Of a stretch of DNA of 64,000 nucleotides, positions 1 to 12,238 are shown one piece after another. The DNA is from Tanytarsus gracilentus (Eukaryota > Arthropoda > Insecta > Diptera > Chironomidae). A model generated the notes under the pieces. That model saw only the letters and a program-made list of their open reading frames with translations, did no database searches and was not told the origin of the DNA. Position 1 is the first letter of the stretch, and every line of letters starts with the position of its first letter. The stretch lies in the NCBI GenBank assembly GCA_038502055.1, contig JAXRKN010000036.1, positions 3,038,001-3,102,000 of the forward strand, in the 5' to 3' direction. A program made the position numbers and the translations under genes.

Positions 1-3000
1 ATGTGATTGAGTGTCTGAGATCAATTTGATTCGAAAGCTTTTTCTTAAAGTTTGAAGTGTAAAAGAAAATTGGAAATAATTTTTGAGTTAGGACAAGTTT
101 ATCGCATCTTCTGTGGATGATTTAAAAACTTGTGATTGAATTATTTAGAAAATAATTTTTACAAAAATTAATTTAAATCATTAAGGGTTTCTTCGTAAAT
201 TACGTCATGCTTAAAAAAGGAAGAATTAAAATTCAAAAATTTAGTAAAATTTTCTGAAACTAAAAAAATTCTATACAAAAATAAAAATTCATCCATAATA
301 TCATGTGACGTAATTTTCAAAGAACCCCAAACGTTTTAAAAAATCTCATAAATTCTTTTATAATCTCAACAAATTTTTATTTCAATCTAAAATATTCAAA
401 ATTGATTGAATCGAGTAAATCTTGCCGTCACTGAACAATAAATAAAAATTTACAGTCGATTGTAAACGAGACATTTCACTTTATGCAAATTTATGCTGGA
501 ATATATATTGAAAAAGCCCAATCTGCTCGGTTGAATTTCAATTTTTATTGCCTTCACACATCATTCCTTTATTGCGTGTTTTGCGATGCTGCTGTCAATG
601 ATCCGTTCGGCTCATGGTTCATAAAAATTTTCGTCCTAAATCAATTACAACGAAATTGCTCAACTTTGTCCATGTTTACGAGCTCTTTCTCCCTTTTTCT
701 CCATCGTATTTTAAATAAATATTCTCAGATGAAGAGTAAGATGAGAAAGGCATGCACGCATGAAGTTTTTATGTTTATTTTCTTACGTGAGTTCGAAGGA
801 AAGGTTGCAAATGTGACCGAAATACTTTAAATTGAATTTCTCTTTTTCTTTCTCCCCTCACTTTTTTAAGGTACATGCCAAATTCCACTTGAGATGTGTA
901 CGATTAAGGAGAGCTCATAAAATAAAAGGAAATTGTCCTCGACGATGATGTTTGTATTAGCAAAAAACTCATCGAATACTGAATTTTTTATGCTCAAGTC
1001 AAAAATCAATCCGATTTTAAATTTTTTTTTCGCAATTTCAAATCCATTAAATAGAAAATCTGTGCATAACTACTACGACCCTTAAAATTGCATTTGATGC
1101 GATAATTGGAAATCCCATTTCATCTATTTTGACATAAACACACATGTACTCATGAACACCATTTCGGAATTTATGTTTACTCAAAAATTGTACTCGAATG
1201 TACGCGCGAGCATAGAGCAATATTCATAAAATTGGATTTTTGAGATACAAAATTGCATTTATGGAATCGTATATATATGTTTTTTGCTGTCTCACCGAAT
1301 GAAAATGCAATGTTTTTTTCATGGTCACACAGTGAAGTGTGGAAAATTGTGGGATTTTAGAAAATTTATTTCAAATACGAAAATAAATTTGACATTTAAA
1401 ATTTAATTATTTCATAAAAAATTATTCAAAACTTTTCCTGTAACTCTCTCGAACGAGTGTTAATGACCGACAAGTACAGAGAGCATACACACAAGTATTT
1501 GGCATTTTGACAAAAGTTTTCACAACTCCAATGCGTTATATTAAAGTTGAAAATTTAAAATGACAAAGTTTGAGTGCTCAGGATTGATTTTTAATATTTT
1601 TTTGAACGTGTGCATCGCAAAAAGAGACATCAAAAAGTCTCCCTTCGGCTCTTTCGATAAAATAAGCTTAAAATCCTTTATCGGATCACCATTAAATCAA
1701 TGCTTTTAATAAAAATATATGCAAACTTTTCTCCTATTTTCTCTCTTGACGATGCACATGAGGAATGCAAGGGATGGAAAATTATAATTTTTTTAAATAA
1801 AAAATTTTTGTCAACACAAATTTACTAAAACTCCACGATCAAAAGTGTAAAAAATATAAATATTTAATTTTTCCATCCCCTTGAGACATAAAAGACTAAA
1901 GTAGTCCGAAAAATGGCATCAACAATGATCATATTCATCAAGTGTATTGAAACATCAGAGAGAGTGCAACAAAAGGCTAAAAATATCACTGCAACACACA
2001 CTCACATGTGCAGATACTTCGACCGGAAAACTTTTATGCAAATTAAATATTGATACAATCTGAAAAATGAAAATGACTACAGTATATTAAACTCATACTC
2101 GGGTTTTTCAGGCATATACAATGATGCAGTTTTTGTGGCTATTTATTTTGCAGTTATTGTTATTGATGCTGCTTCCTTTTTGTTGTGAATTCAATCAATA
2201 AGAAAACTTTTATCTTTATCTATAATGGCATAAAAGTAACAAAGAAATTCCTTTAAGGATATTTAAAACTTTTTTGCAAACAATAGTTGGATGACTTATT
2301 GAATTCAAAGTGATTCAAAGTTTTTTTCTAGAAAGCAATCAAATTTGGCCAATTTGGAGTTGATTGAAATACTTTAAATAAAAACCATGAAAGCTTACAT
2401 AAGCTTTTAAAATTAGTTGGTAATTAAGTAAAAGATTCAAAATTTAAACTAAAACAAGTGACTACCCGGTACGCAGCATTCTCAGTTGCTCCCTTAAAAT
2501 TGCACGAACAAGTTTTTAAAAATTTAGTATTTACTTTAAAGCTTTCTCAAGCGATTCAATGAAACTTTCACGGTGAGGTTGAAAAACTTTCTCCATTTCA
2601 TCTTTTCACATAAGTAAAGAATTCATGTGAAAAAAAAGTTTATTGAAATCTTTATTGCAGTATGAAAATGTTTGTAAAATAAATTGCCATATGCATGAAA
2701 TGAGGATGTGTGTACCTAGTGAATTAAAGCCATCGTCAAGTTTAGAATCGTGCCGCTGCTCCTGCACATCTATTCAATGCACTCTCACAATCATTACATG
2801 CAAACTTTATTCATTTATTACGTGATAGTATCATGGATGAAATTTCAAATTTCCACGAGCAATGGCAGTGATTTAGTTGCAGCGATGAAATATATGCTGG
2901 CGGTAGCAGTGAAAAAGAAGCTTAGAAACTTCAGACGAAATTGTTCATGTGAAATATTCTGAATTGGAAAGAACTCAGCACATTGCAAATGATTCGAATT

Positions 3001-6000
3001 TTAAGCAACATTGAAACTTTACGAAAATACGTCAACATTTGTAGCGAAATTCCATCAACAACTGCAACTAGAGCATGTAATTTGATTGCTGAATGTATAT
3101 AAGAAAATTGTTTAAATTTCATCGCATCTAATCGTCCTTTTTTAATTGGAGAAGTTTTCGACTCTAAAACTTTCGAACGATGGCTGATGGAGGATTTTTG
3201 TCATCAGAATTTTGAATTTTCATGAAAAAGAAATTTTGAATAAAAAATATAAATTGATTAAAAAATATTAAATCCAAAAAATGGAGTTTAAATTTTTCAT
3301 TCAAGCTAACATCCCCAATCGACAACGAAAGTTTCAAATAGCAAACGTATTATTTTACTAAATGCCTTACAGCAATGCACTCAATGATCTAACTTGTTAT
3401 CAGCTATCTCGATAGTGAAGTGTTTTTAACTCTATCGGTATCGATATCAGTTTGCATTTCCATTCTACCAATTTGCATTCTTTTCCTAGTTCAACAACCA
3501 TTGCGTGCAGATGAAATTAGAATTAAACATCGATTGAATGTTGAATCTTGACAAACAATCAGTTCGAATAGAATGAAAATTGAATTTTGCTTAAATTACT
3601 TTTCCGAAAGTTTGCTAAAAAATGTCAAAAATATAATATCAAGAGAAATTTTGTAAAATTTGAGTTTCCTTTGTAAATTGTCATTTCCATAGTTTCCGTT
3701 AAATTTTATATTTTTTTCATTCCTCGTTGAAAAACTAGCAAAAGCAATTAGTTTATGCAATCAAAATGATAATAGAAGGCAAACATATTAAAATTCTCCT
3801 TAATTCATTTCAACAATCCTCAAACTTTTCCCATCTCTACTCGCATTCGCACTCCCCGCTCTTAAAAATTAATTTTCACAATGAGAAAGTTTTTGTGTTT
3901 TCGGTTTCCAACATCAGCAGAACAAATCCCGATGAGATAAAAATTGGGAAAAATAAACTCATCTTGACTATTTTTCAAATTGTTTATTGTTGTGAGAAAT
4001 TAAATATTTATTTATACACGAGTTGTATGCAATGCAAGAAGGACGAAAAGTTTTAAATCTAAATTTATTTATCAGTTGGACCATGATAATTCGATGATGT
4101 CACCTTATAAAAAAAATAGTTTTAAATCGATTTTCAATCAAACTGATGCAATTCCAATTTCACACATAAAAAAGCTCAATCTAAAAACTCAATTTAGAAA
4201 ATAAAATTAAAATAGCATTGTGACAAAGAATAGACACGCGGGCAAAATAAAATTGAACTCGATAATCCTCGTCCGGTTTCAAAGTGAGAAAAAAAAGTCA
4301 TGAAAGCGAAAAATTATTGCACGCGCTATAATAAAAAATTCATAAAATTTATTAGATTTTCACGTGAAACGTGATGTGGCGATATTTAAAATGCTCGGGG
4401 ATGGACAGAAATAATTTCTCAATTATCCAAAATTAATTGAATGTATTTGAAATAATTTTATGCAGAACGAGGGATTTTGAATTATAATCAAATGAAAGCC
4501 TCGGGTTTTTATGCGGATTTGATGGCAAAAGCTTTTGATGGATTTAAGGCTGAACGAAAAAGATTTTTTTATTAATATATTAAATTATTGGGACGAACAT
4601 AAATGACGTCATTGATTTTTTTCTGAATTATTTGAAACTTTTTATTCTCCTCTCGTAAAATAAATCTCAAATTAAAGTACCTTAAATCTCCATCAAGTGC
4701 CCATTGCATGTTGAATCAACATTGAAATTTTGAGCATTGCAGTCACGTCTCATAATGATGAATCTCACTTTGGTCGTTGAACTGACAGCAGAAATTGAAT
4801 TTTTCATTTCGAAAAGCTCTTTTCGGTCAAGAAATCTCTCAATCGGATTAATTTTATACTTTTTTTTTGGGAGAATTGAGGATGTGAGTGATGTTATGAG
4901 GAAAAAATATTTTAATTTCCTCCTCCAAACTGATAAGAGTTTAATCTACGAAAAGCTTATTTTAGCTAAAATGTGGGCTCTCACGTTCTCTGACTTTTTC
5001 GTCACTCAGCAACATTCGGAGAGTAATGTGAGCCTTCGAAAATGATATGATGAAAATTTAATTTTCATGAGAATTTCAAAATTTAATTTAAAAATAATTT
5101 AAATAACTTGAGAAAATATTTTCGGACAAACACTTTTTACTAACTGAGGATGAGATGAGTAATTTATTTCTCTCTCTCTTAATATGTGACTGAAATACGA
5201 TATTATATGACAAAGCCATAACATGACATTTTGAGTGTGTAGATATTCTGAAAAAAAAAGTTATTTCGAGAGCTATATAGAATTGATAGTTTCTGTGTGA
5301 CGTAAACTATTTTTTGATGACACAAGATTAATGATGAAATATTACGATGACGGAAAATTGACTTCATTTTTCTTCCATTTGCTGCTTTTTCTCTTTTTTC
5401 TGCAAACCATTAACATTTCATTAGTCGATGAATGGCGAAAGGGATGTGCGAGTGGGTCAGTGAACTGTTTTCCATGAATTTAATGCAAAAATAAATCATG
5501 AATGATTAATTTAACAGACGAGGGTGGCAGGAAAGTCAATTTCCTGTTGTAATATTGACATTCAAACCAAAATATAGAAAGCGCCTTTAAATTCACTGTC
5601 ACAGTTCTTTAAACATTCTCTTTCACTCTCCATTTATCATATAATAAATCTAATGCACGCTCCAGCAATTTTTTACTAAAGACATGGTGATAAATTGAAT
5701 ATAATGTTTCATGCATTGAATCTCACATTACTTAAAGTCTCTCTTCTTATTGAATAGCGGCATTGTTCATATGCGTACAGGAGGAAGATATGATAAAAAT
5801 TAAAAAGCTCCTCTTGGAAATAATTCAATAACTTTCATGATTAATGATGAAGAAAATATGTCATTGTGAGAGAGATTAATATGGAGAAAAATAAAAATCT
5901 TAAAGTGAACTTGTGAATTTTTTAACCCTAAAAATATTAAAACTATTCAAGAAGCAAAAGATAAGTTTGAACATTTTTAAAGGTTCGAACTCGCAACGTC

Positions 6001-8934
6001 TTGCTTAAAAAAATTTCAATAATTTAGCATAAATTTAACATAATAAATCGCATTTAGCTTTGAAGGTCATTTATTTTAAGATTTAATTTTGATTGTTTTT
6101 CTGACAATCCATTTAATTATCTCCACTTTTAATTAGATTAAGATATCTTCATTTTTTCCTCCGGCAAATTTTCAGATTTCAAACAATTCAATTCTAAGAA
6201 AATTTCCTTTAATTAATTTTTAATTTCTTATGTTCTTTCTCGAAAGCCCTCCGAGTTTCTTAATTCTCTCTTCTTAAAGAGAATTTAATTGAAATTAAAC
6301 TTTCCACAAATTGCAGTTCCTCGTTTTTTAATTGAACTCAAATGGTTCGCAGTTGTTTCTTCATAAACCTCCTCGGTAATTTTTCTTCCCATCAACGTGA
6401 ACTTCTCGAGTCCGTTAAAAAAAGGAAAATTAAAAAAAGGGAGCGAAAGGGCGAGTCTCGATTTGGGTACACTTAAAGAGTGCAGCCATAAAATTTTATG
6501 ACTTCATTTCAAAGCTCGTAAATTGAGTTCAATGTTGCCAAGATATACAACAAGAACTTATTGCTCAATTTAAAAATTCTTCTCAGACTTTCGTCTACAT
6601 TGCGCGCTCCATTTTCAATTTTCAGTGATGAAAAGGGTAGTGAAGGTTCTTTGAAATGGTAATTGATGGGAAAAAGTTCTTAAGTCATCAGAATTAAAAT
6701 TGTTGTGTGTCTGATTAGTTTTTCAACCTTTAAAAATTAAATTCGGATTTTTGATAAAATTTCCCTACAAATTTTTTCAAAACTCCTCAAAAGTTGTGCA
6801 CAAAAACTTTTCTTGTAAAAGCATCTTTCAATTAGCAATAAGTGAATTTTCAAATTAAATTTGTTCCACATCAATGAGCCCAACTGTGTCCTTAATTAAT
6901 TTGCTGTCAGAGTGGATGACCACGAACGTTTAATTATTCAAAAAACAACATCAAGTAATCCACTAATTATAAACATTCTAAGCTCCTCATGCCATTTCAT
7001 ATTAGTGTTGAGAGAGTGTGTAATTAATTTGGTTGTGAAATTAGCACTAAATTAAAAATAAATTTATTGCCATTTGTCTCAACTTGCTTATTTTAAGGGG
7101 AGAGAAAATGAGATTGCGAAGATGTCGAGTAGTCGGTAAGAAGTGGGGAAGGTTGTAGCAAAAGAAACCATCTAATTAAGGTTAGATGCAAGCCGGTAAT
7201 GGTAGAGTAATTTTGGGGGTGAAAATGATGGTTAATTTCTGATTTTATGTGAAGGGAGGAGAAAATTTATTGCAATTGTAATGGATCGTGATCATCGGAG
7301 AATTTAATGAATGCTACGAAAATTAATGTAGTTTTAGTCACAATTTTCAGTTTATTTATTTAAATTTTGAATATTTTTTTCTCATTTCGTAAAAGCTTTG
7401 AAGGAAAAAAAGGTCAAAACAAGGTTGTGAATAAATAAATTCTTCATCCTCTTGAAAAAGTTTCCATCAGAAGTCAAATTTCATCCCATCGTCTAATGAG
7501 CGAAGGAACTTCTTCAAGCAATAAATTGAGATATTTCGTAGGCAAATATTATTGGCCTAATCGGATGTATATGTTCCACAATAAAATCATCATCCTCATT
7601 CCCTCAGGGTGCGCCATGCTCTCTCTAACAACAAATTTCGTTGTTAAATACATTGTCAAATATTATTCAAATATCTTTTGTGTCGTGCGAGGTTTAATAA
7701 TGTTGACACAATATAATTTATCCGCAAATATCTCTCGACAGAGAATTTCCGAGTATTCGTATCGTTATTAAGTTGGGATGGGGAAACACATTATGGAGAA
7801 GGCAGGAATGTAAATATATGCGTGGCTATATGCTGATGCTATACTTTCCCACACATAATTTGATCTTCATTATTATTCTGAAATGCAACAACAAATTTTA
7901 TTATGCGGCTGATGTGTATCCTAGAAGATATTATGTGATACAATTTGCTTTGATCATCCCACCAATTTGTTTAGGTTTTGGGCTTGTAATCAGTAAAGCC
8001 TTCGGATTTGAAATTTATTACATTGAGACGGAAGTTAATTTTTGGAAATTTCTGAAAAAATAATAATCAAGATTTCAAATTTGTTACTCAATTTATAAAC
8101 AATGACCCCAAACATGAAATAAATTATTTAAATCAAACCGACAAAAACTGATCGAAAACGCAAATATTTGGCCAAAAAAGTTAATTATTGTATACGATGA
8201 GATTTAAATTATGTGCGAGGTTTAGCCGAAAAAATATTTAACCTCAAAATTAACCAAGCTCATAGGTGAATTTTTGCAGATTAACCTTTGCACTCGGTGA
8301 TGAAAAAATATTTTAATTCCACATGCGGCTAATTATGTGAATTTTTCAATATATTCACATTCAAAATTAGAGCTCGGTGATGCCTGAAATAATTGGATTT
8401 ATTCAATAATTAAAATGTACATTTATGAAGGTTTTTATTGTTAGGTATTTAAAATTATAGCGATAAAATTTTTATCTTTAAATTTTAATAGAAAATGGAT
8501 AAAATTGAATATTTAAAATAGTAAAAATTCGTTTTAAGGAATTTTTAAAATATTGTTTAAATTTATTTTCATAAAATATTTTTTATCATAGTAAAATTCC
8601 ATTGAATACCTAAAAGTTTAAGTTTTTATCTTTTTTCATTGCTTATAAATTCAATCGTAAAAAAAACGTAAAAACTTTCTACTTTTTTACGACTTGAAAT
8701 TTGTCGGGTCCTCTGTGCTGGCAAATTATATCTTCTCCAAGTCATTTGAATTTGATTCACTTTTTATGACAATTTAGTCATTACATTGTTTGAGATTTTT
8801 ATTTTCTGTTCATTAGCTTCTTCCGCAAATTTGCGAAATCACAAAAAGAGTTTGATTCAAAATTTGACTATTTCAAGAATAATTTTAATTGTAAACTGAG
8901 ATAATTTCTTGCAATTTACATTTCAAATTGTAGG
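1..8934. other. Gene-poor AT-rich region
   Basis: I see no supportable gene here. The open frames (for example 483-830, 3766-4056, 4737-5045, 7496-7771, 7773-8063) are short, rich in Phe, Ile, Lys and Asn as expected from AT-rich noncoding DNA, and show no domain, signal-peptide architecture or splice-linked extension. The only structured item I could resolve is a MITE-like element at 185-328. The right edge is the left breakpoint of the tandem duplication. Confidence 0.6.
185..328. mobile_element. MITE-like element, copy 1 (about 144 bp)
   Basis: The left end reads GGGTTTCTTCGTAAATTACG and the right end is its near inverse (TGACGTAATTTTCAAAGAACCC), giving terminal inverted repeats of about 26 bp around an AT-rich, non-coding interior. 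Related elements lie at 30356-30500 and about 39254-39385, which makes a chance hairpin unlikely. No target-site duplication is unambiguous. The superfamily is not determined. Confidence 0.7.
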
Positions 8935-9214
8935 TTAATGGTTTATAATAATTATTTGTTTATTAAAAATTGTTTTGTACACTTAATTAATCTTTTTCAG
9001 CAATTCGCACTCATGAAGAGAGTCACTCAATTTTTTTCGAGAACGCTTTTTAACAACTTCAAGCTCTCTTGATAACTTATAAAATATAATACAATCGAGT
9101 AAATAATTCTGCTTCATTGAAGGAAGTCACATGAACTTTTGGTCTCACAGAGTCGAAAATATTCATTTCTTATCAGTAAATTGGCTTAGTTAATTGAGCA
9201 ATTAATAAGAAATG

Positions 9215-9505
9215 TTAAAAAGCACACTTTAATCCATTCCTAGCTTTTCTGCATGCTAAAACTCTTCTGCAAATTCCTTTTTTGTCTTTCATAAAATTTG
9301 CGAAACATTTTCCTCCAATCATAGAGTGACCAGAGATTGACTGAGGTTTGCCAAGACAGTTTCCTTTATCATCACATGCCTCACAATGATTCGCTACACC
9401 AATAAATCTTTCCCAGAATTCACTGTCATCACAATATTCCGAAGAAATGCCGTTAATTGAAATTTTTAATGCTATGAAAACAAAAATAATGAATGAAGTT
9501 TTCAT
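9215..9505 (-). CDS. Small secreted cysteine-rich protein, copy A
   Basis: A single-exon frame of 96 residues starting at an ATG (9503-9505). The first 18 or so residues are a typical signal peptide (Lys at position 3, then a Phe/Ile/Val/Ala core). The mature part, of about 75 residues, holds eight cysteines, enough for four disulfides, and is otherwise polar and basic towards the C terminus. The translated copy in the second unit is identical; I see one synonymous base change. The gene is divergent from the DnaJ gene, with 256 bp between the two ATGs, so they may share a promoter region. I do not recognise the family. Role unknown; extracellular location is inferred from the leader. Confidence 0.75.
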   Translation of the reverse strand: MKTSFIIFVFIALKISINGISSEYCDDSEFWERFIGVANHCEACDDKGNCLGKPQSISGHSMIGGKCFANFMKDKKGICRRVLACRKARNGLKCAF

Positions 9506-9761
9506 TTTGTGTTCTGATTCGTATGACTTTGTTGAAAAAACTGATAATTTTATTCTTGCTCTCTCGTTTTTTGTTTCTTATCATTTTTTAATTTCTATTT
9601 TTCATGGGAGAAAGAATTAATTTTATGATTATGTAATTAGGTGATTAATGAAATTTTAATCACAATCTAATTAAAAAAATTAATTTTGTAATTATTTTTA
9701 ACCTCAAAATCGGCTTAATTAACCTCAGTAATCATTTGTCGAAATTCTAAAAATTTAAAAA

Positions 9762-10418
9762 ATGCCAAACTATTATGAAATTCTCGGCGTGTCCCACGAT
9801 GCAACAGTGGATGAAATTAGAAAAGCTTATCGAAGTCTCGCTTTGCGTTTTCACCCTGACAAAAATCGCGACGACTCAACAGATGAAGCGACAAGAAAAT
9901 TTCGAGAAATATCTCAAGCTTATGAAGTTTTGTCCGATTCACAAAAGCGTCGTCAGTATGATATGCAGTTCATGGACTCTGGCCATCAACGTTTCTCAAT
10001 TGGAGTTTTTCAATTTCGCGATCCTTTTGATATTTTTCAAGAATTTTTTGGTATTCCTGAGCTCTTTGAATTTGGAAGAAATAGCAGCTTTGTGGACGAC
10101 TCGTTTTTAACTAGAATGCCCTCCGATCATCCTCGGAACTCAGTTCCTGATATCGAGTTTCCGAACGTCCATAGAGAATTTCACTATCATGTAAGTTTTT
10201 CGCTACAATAAAAATTTAAAATTACCTTAACCACGAAAATTTCCAAGCGCTCTTCAGTAACTCGATCAGTACGGAATGGAATTGCAACGGAAACTCGCAT
10301 GCTTCAACTGGATGGTCAAGAGATTGTCGAGCATTATGAAAATGGAATTCTGAAGAGTCGCATTGTGAATGGAATTCCCCAATCAGCTTTACCATCGACA
10401 TCATCACAGAAATATTGA
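9762..10418 (+). CDS. DNAJB6-like type II Hsp40 co-chaperone (intact copy)
   Basis: Two exons, 9762-10190 and 10248-10418, joined across a 57-bp intron (GTAAGT … AG, phase 0), give 199 residues. Residues 1-68 are a complete J domain, with the HPD tripeptide at 31-33 that stimulates Hsp70 ATPase. A Phe-rich linker follows (DPFDIFQEFF around 87-96). Exon 2 supplies the C-terminal part with the pattern RNGIATETRMLQLDGQE…ENGILKSRIVNG, which resembles the C-terminal region of DNAJB6/DNAJB2 (Drosophila mrj type). Expected role: cytosolic or nuclear substrate delivery to Hsp70 and suppression of aggregation. A poly(A) signal AATAAA lies at 10433-10438. The length is short for DNAJB6 because the Gly/Phe- and Ser-rich stretch is reduced. 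Assignment to the DnaJ family is secure; exact orthology is not. Confidence 0.9.
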
Positions 10419-11695
10419 TAAAAGAGAGTAAAAATAAAAATATTTGAGAAATTTTTGAAAATATTCTGATTGAAAAATAATATTTTTCTTTAATAAAATG
10501 TGCATTAAAAAATATAAGAAATCAAACCTCCAGTAATAAATTTTTCATATCAAATTTCTATTTGTGAGTTCAACTCAAGAGATCTCAAATTAATTCGATA
10601 AAGTGTTAGAATCAATTTTGTTTCATCGAATCCATTACTCCTCCCCTCCTTTTTAGACTTTCTCACAATTTTTGGGGAGTAAATTGATGAAAAGAAAAAT
10701 ATTTCTAAGTAAAGCAAATGAGGAATGCGTTTTCTTCATTTCATTCAATTAAGTTAATTAGCATCGATAGGAGACTTGAGTGAGGAAAAGTAACGAGTGA
10801 AGAATAACAAAATCGAGAGCAAACTTTTATTTTAGCTATTTTTATTGCTTTTGTTTGTTTTCATTACAGGGACTTAAGGTTGATGTCCGATGTGATTGAT
10901 GAAATATCATTTAAAGAAATAAATTTACGACATAATTAATAAAAATATAAAAACATCAAAAATTAATTTTGATTTTTTTGATGTGTTCCATATTCCATCG
11001 AAAAGTTAATTTCATCAGCGTCAATTCCAACCTCACTCTCATTAAGTTTCATGTGAAATAAATTTTTCATCATCAACGAGAAGACGGAAGCAAAAAAGAT
11101 GAGTTCGGATGTAACGATGCGACGTATATAAACATTGACTGTGGAAAGAGCACAAGAAATTTCGACGAGTGAGCATGAAGAAAGGTTCACGATGGAAGTT
11201 AATTACGTGGAAGGCGTAATAGAGTTGTTTTTATATGCGATGACGAAAGCGAAAGATTTTTATCATGCTGATTTTTAATAATTGAGCACTTTTCCGTTTA
11301 TGTCACTCACTCACTTCCTTAAGTACTTCCGCAACTGCCTTAAGGATATTTTTTCCCTTTTCATCCTCGCTGACTTTTATGATTTACTTTTGATGACTGC
11401 TTAATCTGCATTAATCTTCACCTCCTCCCCTTTTTTTGTCATGCAAAGATGAGATTCGCTTAATGAGTATCTCAATGTGTGTGTGAAACGATTTATGATG
11501 TTTAAACGCTTTATTCTAGACCTGTGCTTTAAATCATGAAATAATTTACGTAAAGTTCATCCTTTTCTGCGCGGTTTTTGCCTGCTTGTAATTTATCATG
11601 TTATCTTACACATCATTATCATAATAATTATGCTGGTAAAATCATGACGATGAAAATTAATAAGAGTTTTGCAAAAAGTTTTGCGGAAATTTGAT
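10419..11695. other. Intergenic, no gene seen (copy A)
   Basis: AT-rich spacer between DnaJ and the tRNA palindrome. A 75-residue minus-strand frame (10963-11190) has three amino-acid differences from its copy at 18296-18523, unlike the real genes of the unit, which differ almost only synonymously, so I treat it as noncoding. Confidence 0.6.
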
Positions 11696-11813
11696 GAATG
11701 CTGAAAATTTAAATCTAAAAGCATTTTAATGCGAAAAAATATTTAGTTGAGCTAACATTTTTTGCTCTAATTTGAATAAGTGTTTTTTATCGATGCAATT
11801 TACATCAGCACAT

Positions 11814-11921
11814 GCCCGGGTAGCTCAATCGGTAGAGCGTTGGACTTTTATGGTGTCTCCTGTTCTAAAAGACTAGTCGTTAGACATCCAAAGGCTAGGG
11901 GTTCAAGTCCCCTCTCGGGCG
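11814..11921 (+). tRNA. tRNA-Lys(UUU) with a 35-nt intron, copy A plus strand
   Basis: All cloverleaf parts are present: acceptor GCCCGGG/CTCGGGC with one G-U pair, D stem GCTC/GAGC, anticodon stem TTGGA/TCCAA, loop C-U-UUU-A-A, T arm AGGGG-TTCAAGT-CCCCT, discriminator G. The mature length is 73 nt. The anticodon TTT is at 11847-11849. The intron is 11851-11885, at the canonical 37/38 position; an internal TAAAAG can pair with CTTTTA of the anticodon loop, and C32 can pair with the G three bases before the 3' splice site, as in eukaryotic pre-tRNAs. A T7 terminator follows at 11925-11931. This copy's intron has three base changes relative to the other three genes; its mature sequence has none. 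CCA is not encoded, as usual. Confidence 0.93.
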
Positions 11922-12011
11922 GGCTTTTTTTGTGCCGTAAAAGCTTATTTTTTCTTAGAGATCATCCCAAAAACGAGTTAACTAAAAGTTAATACAAAAA
12001 AAAAATAAGCC

Positions 12012-12119
12012 CGCCCGAGAGGGGACTTGAACCCCTAGCCTTTGGATGTCTAACGGCTAGTCTTTTAGGACAAGAGACACCATAAAAGTCCAACGCTCTA
12101 CCGATTGAGCTACCCGGGC
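12012..12119 (-). tRNA. tRNA-Lys(UUU) with a 35-nt intron, copy A minus strand
   Basis: Inverted partner of the gene at 11814, with identical mature sequence and all cloverleaf stems intact. Its 35-nt intron matches those of both genes in the second unit. On its own strand it is followed by a long T run (the A run at about 11995-12005 on the plus strand), so both genes of the pair terminate toward each other in the 90-bp spacer. Confidence 0.93.
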
Positions 12120-12238
12120 ATGTGCTGATGTGAGGTGCATCCATGCAAAACACTAATTCAAATTAGAGCAAAAAAATGTTTGTTCAACTAAATATTTTTT
12201 CGCATTAAAATAGTTTTGTATTTACATTTTCGCCATTA

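Larger units (their letters stand above)
11696..12238. repeat. Imperfect palindrome containing two convergent tRNA-Lys genes (copy A)
   Basis: The left arm (about 11696-11921) and right arm (about 12012-12238) are inverted copies separated by 90 bp. Identity covers the tRNA genes and their 5' flanks: ACATCAGCACAT directly before the tRNA, then GCTCTAATTTGAAT and GCATTAAAA-type blocks further out. The same palindrome is at 19029-19569, so the inversion-duplication is older than the 7.3-kb duplication. The outer part of the right arm is less well preserved here than in copy B. Confidence 0.85.

Noticed and set aside
5983..5994. GGTTCGAACTC, like a tRNA B box
   Set aside because: No acceptor, D or anticodon stems can be drawn around it.
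7496..8063. Two adjacent plus-strand ORFs of 91 and 96 residues
   Set aside because: Hydrophobic and Tyr-rich in places, but no domain, no splice linkage and no promoter or poly(A) arrangement that convinces me.
10963..11190. 75-residue minus-strand ORF present in both units
   Set aside because: Three amino-acid differences between the copies, unlike the real genes of the unit, and no signal peptide or domain.
11780..11992. 70-residue plus-strand ORF (and its copy at 19113-19325)
   Set aside because: It is a read-through of the tRNA-Lys gene and its terminator, not a protein gene.
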